Shown: positions 8,686 to 15,357 of the stretch, one piece after another
How positions within the stretch are numbered: the stretch's first letter is position 1
Layout of the letters: each line of letters begins with the position of its first letter
Source of the DNA: JAAYEL01 sp964345835
Lineage (GTDB): Bacteria; Bacillota; Clostridia; Tissierellales; Peptoniphilaceae
DNA: 64,000 nt
NCBI GenBank assembly: GCA_964345835.1
Contig: CAYFSL010000001.1
Coordinates: forward strand, 62,001-126,000
Reading direction: 5' to 3'
Notes under the pieces: generated by a model
What the model saw: the letters and a program-made list of their open reading frames with translations, nothing else
Databases searched by the model: none
Told to the model about the DNA's origin: nothing
Program-made: the position numbers and the translations under genes

Positions 8686-9645
8686 ATGTTATCAGATCTA
8701 AAAAAAATTTTAAAATTCATAGGAGTTATATTAGGAATAATATTTTTCCTCTTTATTATCAATCAGTTTATCCTATTTTATAATTTATTATTTAGGATTC
8801 ACAAGTATCTAGCATATACTATAGCTGTAGGGCTTGGTGGACTCTTAATATATTTTATAACCAGTATAAGCATAATGTGGCTTAAGTCACCAACCGTTCC
8901 AATATTAGAAGTTGGAGCTAGCGAAGAAGAATACCAGGAGTATATTGATCAAACAATAGATATGCTTAAAAAAAATAAAAATCTTAATAAAATAGATTTT
9001 GATTCAGACAAATATTCCAAGGAGGAACTTGTAACTATAGCATTCGATGAGCTTGACAAATTATCAATGCCCCTGATAAAAGCCAATGCAAATACTATAT
9101 TTATATCTACTGCTATTTCCCAAAATGGCACATTAGATAGTATCCTAGTATTGAATTCCATGATAAAAATGATTTGGAATTTAGCAAGGTTATATCAAAC
9201 AAGACCATCATTGAAAAGTATTGGTAAGCTGTATTTGCAAGTTGCAAGCGTTATATTTATGGCAAGATCAATAGAGGATGCAGACCTTATAGAAGACCAG
9301 ATGGAGCCATTGATCGCTGCTGTCTTGGGAGAAAGCATAGCTTCTACGATCCCTGGAATGGTTCCCATTACAAATTTAGTGATATCCTCTATTATGGAAG
9401 GGTCAGTCAATGCTTACCTATCGCTAAGAGTTGGAATAGTAACTCAAGCTTATCTGGGAATGGAAGTTCCACAAACAAAAAGCTTTATCAGAAAGAATGC
9501 TTCCCTTCAATCCTTGTCGTATCTTGGGAATATTATATCTGATAACAGCAAACTTGTAGCAAAAACAATTGTATCAAGTGTAAAAAAAGCAGGTGCAAAT
9601 ACTGCAAGGAAAATATTTAAAAAATCAAAGCCGAAAACAACATGA
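8686..9645 (+). CDS. DUF697-type membrane protein
   Basis: About 319 residues. Two hydrophobic segments lie at about 9-32 and 42-62, followed by a cytoplasmic acidic stretch and then a domain from about 130 to 265 resembling DUF697 (YcjF family): a VLNSMIKMIWNLARLYQTRP-like helix and an amphipathic segment rich in Gly and Ala. The C terminus is lysine-rich (KKSKPKTT). Members are often fused or linked to Era-like GTPases, but none is adjacent here. Function unknown. Start supported by GAAGGAGATGAC just ahead of ATG. Confidence 0.7.
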   Translation: MLSDLKKILKFIGVILGIIFFLFIINQFILFYNLLFRIHKYLAYTIAVGLGGLLIYFITSISIMWLKSPTVPILEVGASEEEYQEYIDQTIDMLKKNKNLNKIDFDSDKYSKEELVTIAFDELDKLSMPLIKANANTIFISTAISQNGTLDSILVLNSMIKMIWNLARLYQTRPSLKSIGKLYLQVASVIFMARSIEDADLIEDQMEPLIAAVLGESIASTIPGMVPITNLVISSIMEGSVNAYLSLRVGIVTQAYLGMEVPQTKSFIRKNASLQSLSYLGNIISDNSKLVAKTIVSSVKKAGANTARKIFKKSKPKTT

Positions 9646-9682
9646 CCTAAATTAAGAATTAATTAGCATTAACAATAAACAA

Positions 9683-9737
9683 GCGGCCAAGCTCATGAGT
9701 CAAAATTGTATGATTCTTGCTTAGCCGCCTTTATTTA
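9683..9737 (+). terminator. Terminator between DUF697 gene and nadK
   Basis: Stem GCGGCCAAGC (9683-9692) / GCTTAGCCGC (9719-9728), with one mismatch and a 26-base loop, followed by CTTTATTTATTTTT. On the opposite strand the run is TTGTTTATT, so it may also serve convergent nadK. Confidence 0.7.
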
Positions 9738-9768
9738 TTTTTAGCATGTATGTATATATGTTGTATTA

Positions 9769-10575
9769 TTAAATGAGTTTTTCCTTAATATTTTTCCAAA
9801 ACCAATTATGGTCTAGTGTAACTTTGTTAATTACTTTTTTTGAAAGTTTAATTTCAATTATATCTATGTCTTCAACTTCTTGTAGAACTCCATCTATACT
9901 AAGAGAAGAAAAAGTTTCTTCTTTTCTTCTTGGTTTAAGGGTTACAAAACTATCTGAAGGTATGACAAGCGATTTATCCAGAGATTTGAAAATAGATGAT
10001 TTAATTGGTGCAATAGGGGTCATCTGAAAGCCTTCAAGATTTTGAAAGAGAATGGCTCCTCCAGCAGATAAATTGTAGGCAGTTGAACCAGAAGGGGTAG
10101 AAAAAATTGCTCCATCACCCGAGAATGACTGTATATGTAAGTTGTTGACATACATATCAAAATGGATGATGCTAGCGTATTTAGCTTTGAAAACAACTTC
10201 ATTTACACTATAAAAAACATAATCTTTTTCTTCTGTTTTTACATCGCATTCGATGAGTTTAATTTCCTGGATTGTATTTTTGTCACTGAGGATTGTTTTT
10301 ACAGCCAAGTCGATGTTTTCGGGGTCTATTTCTTGGTAAAAACCTAAGTGACCAGTGTTTATACCTATAAATGGTATCTCGGAAAAATTAGAATCGTGGC
10401 AGGCCTTTATGAATGTACCATCCCCACCTATCACAAGGTTATAAATGGCATCTTTAGAATAACCATCTGCTTCATAAATGTCATATTTTTTGAGTTTATT
10501 TAGCAATTTTTCTTTTACCTCAATAGATGATTTATAATAGTTACAGAAAATATTAATTAATTTACCCATTATCAT
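9769..10575 (-). CDS. nadK: NAD kinase
   Basis: Phosphorylates NAD to NADP in the cytosol. About 268 residues, normal for the short Gram-positive type. Motifs in order: GGDGTFI (nucleotide-binding, catalytic Asp), INTGHLGF, and TPSGSTAYNLSAGG (NAD-binding). The start at ATG 10575 or the in-frame ATG 10569 has no close Shine-Dalgarno. The only strong purine tract, AAGGAAGGAG (10610-10601), is 25 bases upstream of ATG 10575, and a TAA at 10590-10588 blocks any further in-frame extension. The leader therefore looks unusual (see findings). Transcribed divergently from the 6S-like RNA. Confidence 0.95.
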   Translation of the reverse strand: MIMGKLINIFCNYYKSSIEVKEKLLNKLKKYDIYEADGYSKDAIYNLVIGGDGTFIKACHDSNFSEIPFIGINTGHLGFYQEIDPENIDLAVKTILSDKNTIQEIKLIECDVKTEEKDYVFYSVNEVVFKAKYASIIHFDMYVNNLHIQSFSGDGAIFSTPSGSTAYNLSAGGAILFQNLEGFQMTPIAPIKSSIFKSLDKSLVIPSDSFVTLKPRRKEETFSSLSIDGVLQEVEDIDIIEIKLSKKVINKVTLDHNWFWKNIKEKLI

Positions 10576-10692
10576 TATACGAAGCTTTTAAACCCGTATT
10601 CTCCTTCCTTATAAATATAATTAACTAAAATAATCATAATATATATCCAGAAATTAATCAATAAAGTAGATTTCATAGGGGAAATAGAGGTG

Positions 10693-10721
10693 TAGAAAAA
10701 GAATGTGTTATTTGATATAAT
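10693..10721 (+). promoter_or_regulatory. Promoter of the 6S-like RNA
   Basis: TAGAAA (10693-10698), a 17-base spacer and TATAAT (10716-10721). The predicted start, at about 10727-10728, coincides with the first base pairs of the RNA closing stem. Confidence 0.65.
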
Positions 10722-10726
10722 ATTCT

Positions 10727-10888
10727 TATCCGAAGGTAAGGCCTATATAATTAACCTACAACACTTATAAGGGTATCCGGGGTTCTAGATAGGATATAAT
10801 GCCTTAGATGGACTATAGAATTGATAGACAGGAAACCCACCTTCACATATAGAAGGTATAATTAGCGGGCCACCTTTGGATATTTTTT
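10727..10888 (+). ncRNA. ssrS: Probable 6S RNA
   Basis: About 160 bases closed by a long stem: TATCCGAAGGT (10727-10737) plus GGCC (10740-10743) pair with GGCC (10868-10871) plus ACCTTTGGATA (10872-10882), followed by TTTTTT. Between these arms is a large, partly paired interior, and a 3' ACCTTC...GAAGGT hairpin is followed by an AGC-GGC segment like that in 6S RNAs. 6S RNA binds the RNA polymerase housekeeping holoenzyme by mimicking an open promoter. The size, closing stem, own promoter and terminator-like end fit this; a covariance-model search would decide. Confidence 0.65.
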
Positions 10889-10938
10889 AATTGTTACATA
10901 ATTGGGCATATATGTTTTATACAATAAAGGAGGATTTT

Positions 10939-11364
10939 ATGTCACTAAAGGATTATCTTGTAGAAAAAGAAAGAATGATACAAAGAAAGAAAAGATTAGA
11001 TACCGGTAAGAAGGTTGCAGCTGGCCTAGCAATTGGTTCATTGGTTGGATCTGCTGTAGGTGTATTATTTGCACCTAAATCAGGTAAAGAAACAAGGGAA
11101 GATATAAATAAGGCTGCAAAAGATGCAGGAAAGACTATTCAAGACAAGGGTAAGAAGATGTCAGAAGATGCAAGTAAGTTCTATAATGATTTTAAGAACA
11201 ACATGCAAGATAAGAAAAATGAAAAGCTTACTGATTTAAAGGCTTTCGTTGATGACAGCGCTGAACTTGTTGAAGAACAAACAGAGATGATCAATGATAA
11301 GGCTCAAGAGGCTATTGATGAAGCAATAGATGATAAGCCAGAGAAGAAAACAAACAAGAAATAG
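10939..11364 (+). CDS. YtxH-family envelope/stress protein
   Basis: About 141 residues. A glycine-rich hydrophobic helix (GLAIGSLVGSAVGVLFAPKS) at about 24-43 is followed by GKETREDI and then a charged, helix-forming lysine/aspartate-rich tail. This is the YtxH (gas-vesicle-protein-like) pattern, associated with general stress in Firmicutes; the molecular role is unknown. ATG 10939 is preceded by AAAGGAGG, so the longer upstream frame is rejected. The DUF948 gene follows after 22 bases, a common pairing. Confidence 0.85.
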   Translation: MSLKDYLVEKERMIQRKKRLDTGKKVAAGLAIGSLVGSAVGVLFAPKSGKETREDINKAAKDAGKTIQDKGKKMSEDASKFYNDFKNNMQDKKNEKLTDLKAFVDDSAELVEEQTEMINDKAQEAIDEAIDDKPEKKTNKK

Positions 11365-11386
11365 ATAGTTATATATTGGAGGAGAT

Positions 11387-11851
11387 ATGTTACAAGCAAC
11401 ACAAATTCAACTTTCTTTTACGCTAGTTGAGTTATTAACAGTAATCCTAGTAATATTGGCTATCGTTGCACTTTTCTTCTTAGTAAAAGTCTTGATAGGC
11501 TTATCAAAGACAATGAAGGGTGTATCTACTATCCTAGAAGACAATAAGGATAATATCGATTTAGCAATTAAGAACCTGTCTGAGACAAGTACATCTGCAG
11601 TATCGATTGCTTCTGAAGTCGATGGTCTTGTTAAGGATGTAAAGCCTGGCTTGGTTTCAACATTAACTGAGGTAGAAGGTGTTGTGGGTAATGCCAACAA
11701 ACTTTCCACTGATGCGGTTGACACGGTTGAGTATTTTACTATGAGTGCTGTTGATACTTTTGATAATATAAGCAGTGGCGTTTCAAAGGCTACTGATTAT
11801 ATTGAATTATTTAAGAGTGTACTACAATCACTAAAGAAAATGCTTTCATAA
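11387..11851 (+). CDS. DUF948-like membrane protein
   Basis: About 154 residues with one N-terminal transmembrane helix (about 11-36) and a long amphipathic helical region rich in Ser/Thr/Val and Asp (ILEDNKDNIDLAIKNLSET), the pattern of DUF948 proteins that accompany YtxH. It probably forms a coiled coil along the inner membrane face. Function unknown. GGAGGAG precedes the ATG. Its stop codon lies in the loop of the operon terminator. Confidence 0.75.
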   Translation: MLQATQIQLSFTLVELLTVILVILAIVALFFLVKVLIGLSKTMKGVSTILEDNKDNIDLAIKNLSETSTSAVSIASEVDGLVKDVKPGLVSTLTEVEGVVGNANKLSTDAVDTVEYFTMSAVDTFDNISSGVSKATDYIELFKSVLQSLKKMLS

Positions 11852-11867
11852 GCATTTTCTTTTTTTG
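11835..11867 (+). terminator. Terminator of the ytxH-DUF948 operon
   Basis: Perfect 10-base stem AGAAAATGCT (11835-11844) / AGCATTTTCT (11851-11860) with a 6-base loop, then a run of T. The stop codon of the DUF948 gene overlaps the loop. Confidence 0.9.
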
Positions 11868-11931
11868 AAATTAAATATTCGTTTAATTAATGTAATAACT
11901 GATTAAAGTATGAGTTTAAGGCAAAGATATA

Positions 11932-11960
11932 TTGCATAATAGCCTAATATATATTATAAT
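11932..11960 (+). promoter_or_regulatory. Promoter of orphan small RNA
   Basis: TTGCAT (11932-11937), an exact 17-base spacer and TATAAT (11955-11960). The predicted transcription start is about 11967, immediately before the first stem of the RNA. Confidence 0.75.
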
Positions 11961-11966
11961 ACATAT

Positions 11967-12158
11967 GCATTAAATCAATTATTTGGGTTATTCACAACCA
12001 AACAACGATTTAATGTGGTGAATAATATAGACTATATACTATGTTGTATTCTCCTTCCATTCAATACGAATATTGTATACTTTGATCACATCCCTTTTAC
12101 GATTAAAGGATTATATATTATTTACCATAAAAGACTTCTTTGCGAAGTCTTTTTTATT
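11967..12158 (+). ncRNA. Orphan structured small RNA with C-rich hairpin loops
   Basis: No reading frame fits between a strong promoter and a strong terminator. Structure visible by pairing: CATTAAATC (11968-11976) with GATTTAATG (12007-12015); TTATTCAC (11988-11995) with GTGAATAA (12018-12025), interleaved with the first and so a pseudoknot or a switch; hairpin TTGTATT (12044-12050) / AATACGA (12063-12069) with loop CTCCTTCCATTC; hairpin CTTTGATC (12080-12087) / GATTAAAG (12101-12108) with loop ACATCCCTTTTAC; terminator stem 12129-12138 / 12144-12153. Loops carrying CTCCTTCC and TCCC are typical of Firmicute sRNAs that pair with Shine-Dalgarno tracts. Targets are inferred. I do not recognise the family. 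Confidence 0.75.
12129..12158 (+). terminator. Terminator of the orphan small RNA
   Basis: Stem AAAAGACTTC (12129-12138) / GAAGTCTTTT (12144-12153) with a 5-base loop, then TTATTTT. The following 12161-12366 is very AT-rich; a TATAAT at about 12304-12309 may be part of the promoter for the lipoprotein gene, but the -35 is unclear. Confidence 0.9.
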
Positions 12159-12366
12159 TTATATTAAATGTGCAATATTTTATTAAATTTTCTAATTTAT
12201 GGTAAAATGTTTTAATAAAATAGAAATTATAAAAAATTTCACTTATTATTTTATTTCTTGCTAATATATCTCATTTAGGGGTATTAAAAGTACATATATT
12301 GTATATAATATATGTAAGAGATTAAGAGATACACTATATCGTGTTTATATATAGAAAGGGTGCAAA

Positions 12367-13377
12367 ATGAGAAAACTACTAGTTATTTTAGCATGTGTTT
12401 TTATGCTTAGCTCTTGCTCTGATTTAGGAGCTGATAGGCTAATATTAGGTGGTAATAAACCTTCAAATCAACTAGACAACCCGCAAAACAACAACCAATC
12501 TTCTAATGATAATGGGGAGACTGGCGAATTAGATAGGCCAGAAAAACATGGATTAGGAAATGATGATAGGGACCCATCTGGTGGAGATAAGAGGACAAGT
12601 CAATCAAAAGATAAAGATAATTCATCTTCTGGAAGTTCGAAAGACAAGTCTTCATCTGAGAAGGATAAAAGAGACAAGGATAAAAAAGACAAGGATAAAA
12701 AAGATCCTGACGAAACTCCCGAACCATCAGACAGGGATGATAAAGACTCAAAAGATAAGAAAGATAAGAAAGATAAAAGTAAAAATAAAAATGACAAAGC
12801 TAGTGAGGATGATAAGGTTAGGGAACAAGGAGATAATACAAATTCAGAAGACCCTAATAGGGGGGATACCCCAGCTGCTAACGATAAGTCCAAAGATGAA
12901 AATCATCCGAAAAACAAGAATAATGGAAAGGCTACTCAAGAAAAGAAGCTTGTTTCTAGGTCAATATACCTAGGAGATAGTCATGTTAAATATTTGGATG
13001 TTGGTCTTAATAACTATAATATAAAAAGGACTCAAAAACTCATTGACGATGGTAATATTATTTCTACGGTAACTAAATTTGATCCAAATGATAATGAAAT
13101 TACTTATTTTTCAGGTCATACATATAATTACAAGTCAGTTGCTAGCTTGAAAAAAGATTCAATAGTTACAATTACAGATGCAAAAGGTAAGGGTTATAAG
13201 TATAAAATTGTTGACTTTAAGAAATATAGGGCTGGAGATGTAGAAAATGATGCACCTTTTATCGGCGGATATCACTTAATGAATCTTGCTGGAGATGGTA
13301 TCGGAGTTGAATCGATAGTTATCCAATACTGTGATGAAAATGATATTCCTGTAATTTTTCTTGGACTACCCTTATAG
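12367..13377 (+). CDS. Lipoprotein with disordered linker and sortase-like domain
   Basis: 336 residues. A short signal peptide ends in lipobox LSSC with lipidated Cys17. Residues of about 20-195 are a low-complexity Lys/Asp/Ser/Asn linker built of KDK-type repeats. The C-terminal domain (about 196-336) resembles a sortase barrel: FSGHT with His251, then SLKKDSIVTITDAKGKGYKYKI, and VIQYC with Cys322, 71 residues after the His, as in sortases. The usual Arg a few residues after the Cys is missing; the chain ends DENDIPVIFLGLPL. It is therefore a sortase-like protein of uncertain activity, tethered to the outer membrane face by lipid rather than a transmembrane helix. It lies 9 bases ahead of the peptidase gene. 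Confidence 0.7.
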   Translation: MRKLLVILACVFMLSSCSDLGADRLILGGNKPSNQLDNPQNNNQSSNDNGETGELDRPEKHGLGNDDRDPSGGDKRTSQSKDKDNSSSGSSKDKSSSEKDKRDKDKKDKDKKDPDETPEPSDRDDKDSKDKKDKKDKSKNKNDKASEDDKVREQGDNTNSEDPNRGDTPAANDKSKDENHPKNKNNGKATQEKKLVSRSIYLGDSHVKYLDVGLNNYNIKRTQKLIDDGNIISTVTKFDPNDNEITYFSGHTYNYKSVASLKKDSIVTITDAKGKGYKYKIVDFKKYRAGDVENDAPFIGGYHLMNLAGDGIGVESIVIQYCDENDIPVIFLGLPL

Positions 13378-13386
13378 GAGGATATA

Positions 13387-14349
13387 ATGAAATCATATAT
13401 AACTGATATTGACGGGATTTTAGTCGGCCATTGTCATGATGAAAAAATGGGCAAAGGAGTTACAGCTGTCATATGTAAAGAAGGCGCAACTCCAGGGGTT
13501 GATGTTAGAGGATCTGCTCCCGGAACAAGAGAAACAGACCTTATAAAAAGCGAAAAATCGGTCGATAGGATTCATTCTATAGTATTATCGGGTGGATCTG
13601 CATATGGACTTGAAGCATCATCCGGAGTAATGCAATTTCTAGAAGAAAAAAACATTGGTTTTAAGACCCCTTTTTCATTAGTTCCGATAGTTAGTCAGGC
13701 AGTCATATATGACTTAAATAGCGGTGATAGTAAGCTTAGACCTGATAAAAACATGGGTTATAAAGCTGCTGAGAGCGCAAGCTCTAGTGAATGCTCAAGA
13801 GGATGTGTTGGGGCTGGGTATGGGGCTAGTGTATCCAAGACCTTGGGTTGGGATAAGGCTATAAAGTCAGGACTTGGTAGTTACACGATTAAGTTTGACC
13901 AACTGTATGTTTCTGCTTTAGTAGTTGTAAATGCCTTAGGCGATGTATATAAAGATGGAAGGCAGATAACTGGTCCATATGATAGGACAGAAAAGAAGAT
14001 GTACAGTGCCTATGATGCATTGAAGAAAACAAACATTGGATTCAACAACACCAACACAACTATTGGTATCATTGCTACTAATGGTATCTTAAATAAACCA
14101 ATGGCTAATAAGCTTGCATCAATGGGTCATGATGGATATGCTAGAGCAATAAAACCTGTTCACACCATGAGTGACGGAGATACTGTATTTGCTATGGCAA
14201 CAAATAAGGTAGAAGTTGAAAATTTTGACCTGCTTTTAGCCCTTGCAGCGGATGCTATGGAACTGGCCATTCACGATGCAATAACGAGCAGTAAAAGCAT
14301 AAATGGTTACCTATCATATAGTGATATGAAAAAGGATATGGATAAATAA
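13387..14349 (+). CDS. P1-family (S58, DmpA-like) peptidase
   Basis: N-terminal-nucleophile-type aminopeptidase family that self-cleaves to an active heterodimer. About 320 residues. Visible family features: VGHCHDE near the N terminus, PGTRETDL, the glycine-rich LSGGSAYGLEA loop, GCVGAGYGAS, and the conserved NTTIGIIATNGIL segment whose Thr is the expected nucleophile after autocleavage. Members cleave D- or beta-amino-acid peptides or simple N-terminal amino acids; the substrate cannot be predicted. It has AGGAGG ahead of the ATG and is probably co-transcribed with the lipoprotein. Confidence 0.87.
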   Translation: MKSYITDIDGILVGHCHDEKMGKGVTAVICKEGATPGVDVRGSAPGTRETDLIKSEKSVDRIHSIVLSGGSAYGLEASSGVMQFLEEKNIGFKTPFSLVPIVSQAVIYDLNSGDSKLRPDKNMGYKAAESASSSECSRGCVGAGYGASVSKTLGWDKAIKSGLGSYTIKFDQLYVSALVVVNALGDVYKDGRQITGPYDRTEKKMYSAYDALKKTNIGFNNTNTTIGIIATNGILNKPMANKLASMGHDGYARAIKPVHTMSDGDTVFAMATNKVEVENFDLLLALAADAMELAIHDAITSSKSINGYLSYSDMKKDMDK

Positions 14350-14372
14350 TTTAATATAAAAGATTTAAATTA

Positions 14373-14403
14373 GTGGTGCTGATAACTTGTTTATTAGTAC
14401 CAC
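14373..14403 (+). repeat. Inverted repeat spanning the rpsB -35 box
   Basis: GTGGTGCTGATAA (14373-14385) pairs with TTATTAGTACCAC (14391-14403), 13 of 13 as RNA with two G-U pairs, around a 5-base loop. It lacks a T run, so it is not a good terminator. It encloses most of the -35 box of the rpsB promoter. Confidence 0.6.
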
Positions 14404-14415
14404 TTGTGATATACT
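14387..14415 (+). promoter_or_regulatory. rpsB promoter with extended -10
   Basis: TTGTTT (14387-14392), a 17-base spacer and TATACT (14410-14415) preceded by TGA, an extended -10. It leaves a leader of about 90 bases before rpsB. Confidence 0.65.
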
Positions 14416-14420
14416 TAATC

Positions 14421-14513
14421 AGTAAAAAATTACACATTCTTGGATTGTTGCCTGTGTGCTCATTGAGTCGGGCAAGAGGGAAGAGAATGGAAGAAAAACA
14501 CGGAGGAATATAT
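14421..14513 (+). promoter_or_regulatory. rpsB leader
   Basis: Untranslated leader with a pairing of TTGCC and GGCAA around a GTGTGCTCATTGAGT-type loop (about 14447-14475), then a purine-rich stretch and the CGGAGG ribosome site at 14501-14506. Ribosomal protein S2 often represses its own operon through such leaders; that role here is inference. Confidence 0.4.
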
Positions 14514-15290
14514 ATGTCAGTAATTTCAATGAAAGCCCTATTAGAGGCTGGTGTGCATTTCGGCCACCAAACAAAAAGATGGAACCCAAAGATGAAGAAG
14601 TTTATCTTTACAGAAAGAAATGGTATTTATATCATTGACCTACAAAAGACTGTAAAAAAGGTAGACGAAGCTTATGAAGCTATAAGAAAAGTTTCAGAGG
14701 AAGATGGAGTTATCTTATTCGTAGGTACAAAGAAGCAAGCTCAAGATGCTATCGAAGTTGAAGCAAAGAGGGCTGGACAATACTACGTAAACCAAAGATG
14801 GCTTGGTGGTATGCTAACAAACTACAAAACAATCAAAAAATCTATCCAAAGATTAAGAAAGATTGAAGAGATGGCTGAAGATGGAACTTTTGACCTACTA
14901 CCTAAGAAGGAAGTAATCAAGCTTGAATTAGAATTAGAAAAGCTAGAAAGATTCCTTGGAGGAATTAAGGATATGCCTTCTTTACCAGACATCCTATTCG
15001 TAGTAGATCCTAAGAAGGAATATATCGCGGTTAATGAAGCTAAAAAACTTGGTATTCCAGTAGTTGGTATCTGTGATACAAACGTTGACCCAGATGATCT
15101 TGATTACCCAATCCCTGGTAACGACGACGCTATCAGAGCGGTTAAGCTTATAACTAGTGCAATGGCTGATGCTGTTGTTGAAGGTAAGCAAGGTGAACAA
15201 CACGCTGCTGAAGAAGTAGAAGAAGTTGAAGTTGACCAAGTTGAAGTAGAAACTGAAGAAATAGAAGAAGTTGAAGAAACAGAAGAGTAA
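14514..15290 (+). CDS. rpsB: Ribosomal protein uS2
   Basis: Small-subunit protein S2, 258 residues. The opening MSVISMKALLEAGVHFGHQTKRWNPKMKK is diagnostic in pattern (GVHFGHQ and RWNPKM), followed by IHIIDL-type YIIDLQKT, FVGTKKQA, RWLGGMLTN and the central DPKKE and PVVGICDTN segments. ATG 14514 with CGGAGG ahead is the start; the longer open frame upstream is leader. The last 27 residues form an acidic Glu/Val tail (EEVEEVEVDQVEVE) that ordinary S2 proteins do not need. It is followed by tsf as in most bacteria. Confidence 0.97.
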   Translation: MSVISMKALLEAGVHFGHQTKRWNPKMKKFIFTERNGIYIIDLQKTVKKVDEAYEAIRKVSEEDGVILFVGTKKQAQDAIEVEAKRAGQYYVNQRWLGGMLTNYKTIKKSIQRLRKIEEMAEDGTFDLLPKKEVIKLELELEKLERFLGGIKDMPSLPDILFVVDPKKEYIAVNEAKKLGIPVVGICDTNVDPDDLDYPIPGNDDAIRAVKLITSAMADAVVEGKQGEQHAAEEVEEVEVDQVEVETEEIEEVEETEE

Positions 15291-15357
15291 TTGATACTCT
15301 AGCTGATTTTAAGAGATATAAAAGTAAACCTTTAAAATTGAATTATAGGAGGCAAAT

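Noticed and set aside
11967..12158. Second 6S RNA or tmRNA as identity of the orphan RNA
   Set aside because: No closing stem joins the two ends as in 6S, and there is no tRNA-like end or tag frame as in tmRNA.
12600..12800. Tandem repeat array or CRISPR-like pattern in the lipoprotein gene
   Set aside because: Repeats are short KDK codon runs in a coding linker, without spaced identical units.
12560..12973. Long overlapping frames (137 aa +, 97 aa and 82 aa -) within the lipoprotein gene
   Set aside because: They arise from the repetitive Lys/Asp/Ser codons of the disordered linker in other frames; no ribosome sites and no family resemblance.
14373..14513. Extended N terminus of rpsB (48 extra codons)
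   Set aside because: The canonical S2 start at 14514 has a strong ribosome site, and the promoter lies inside the extension.
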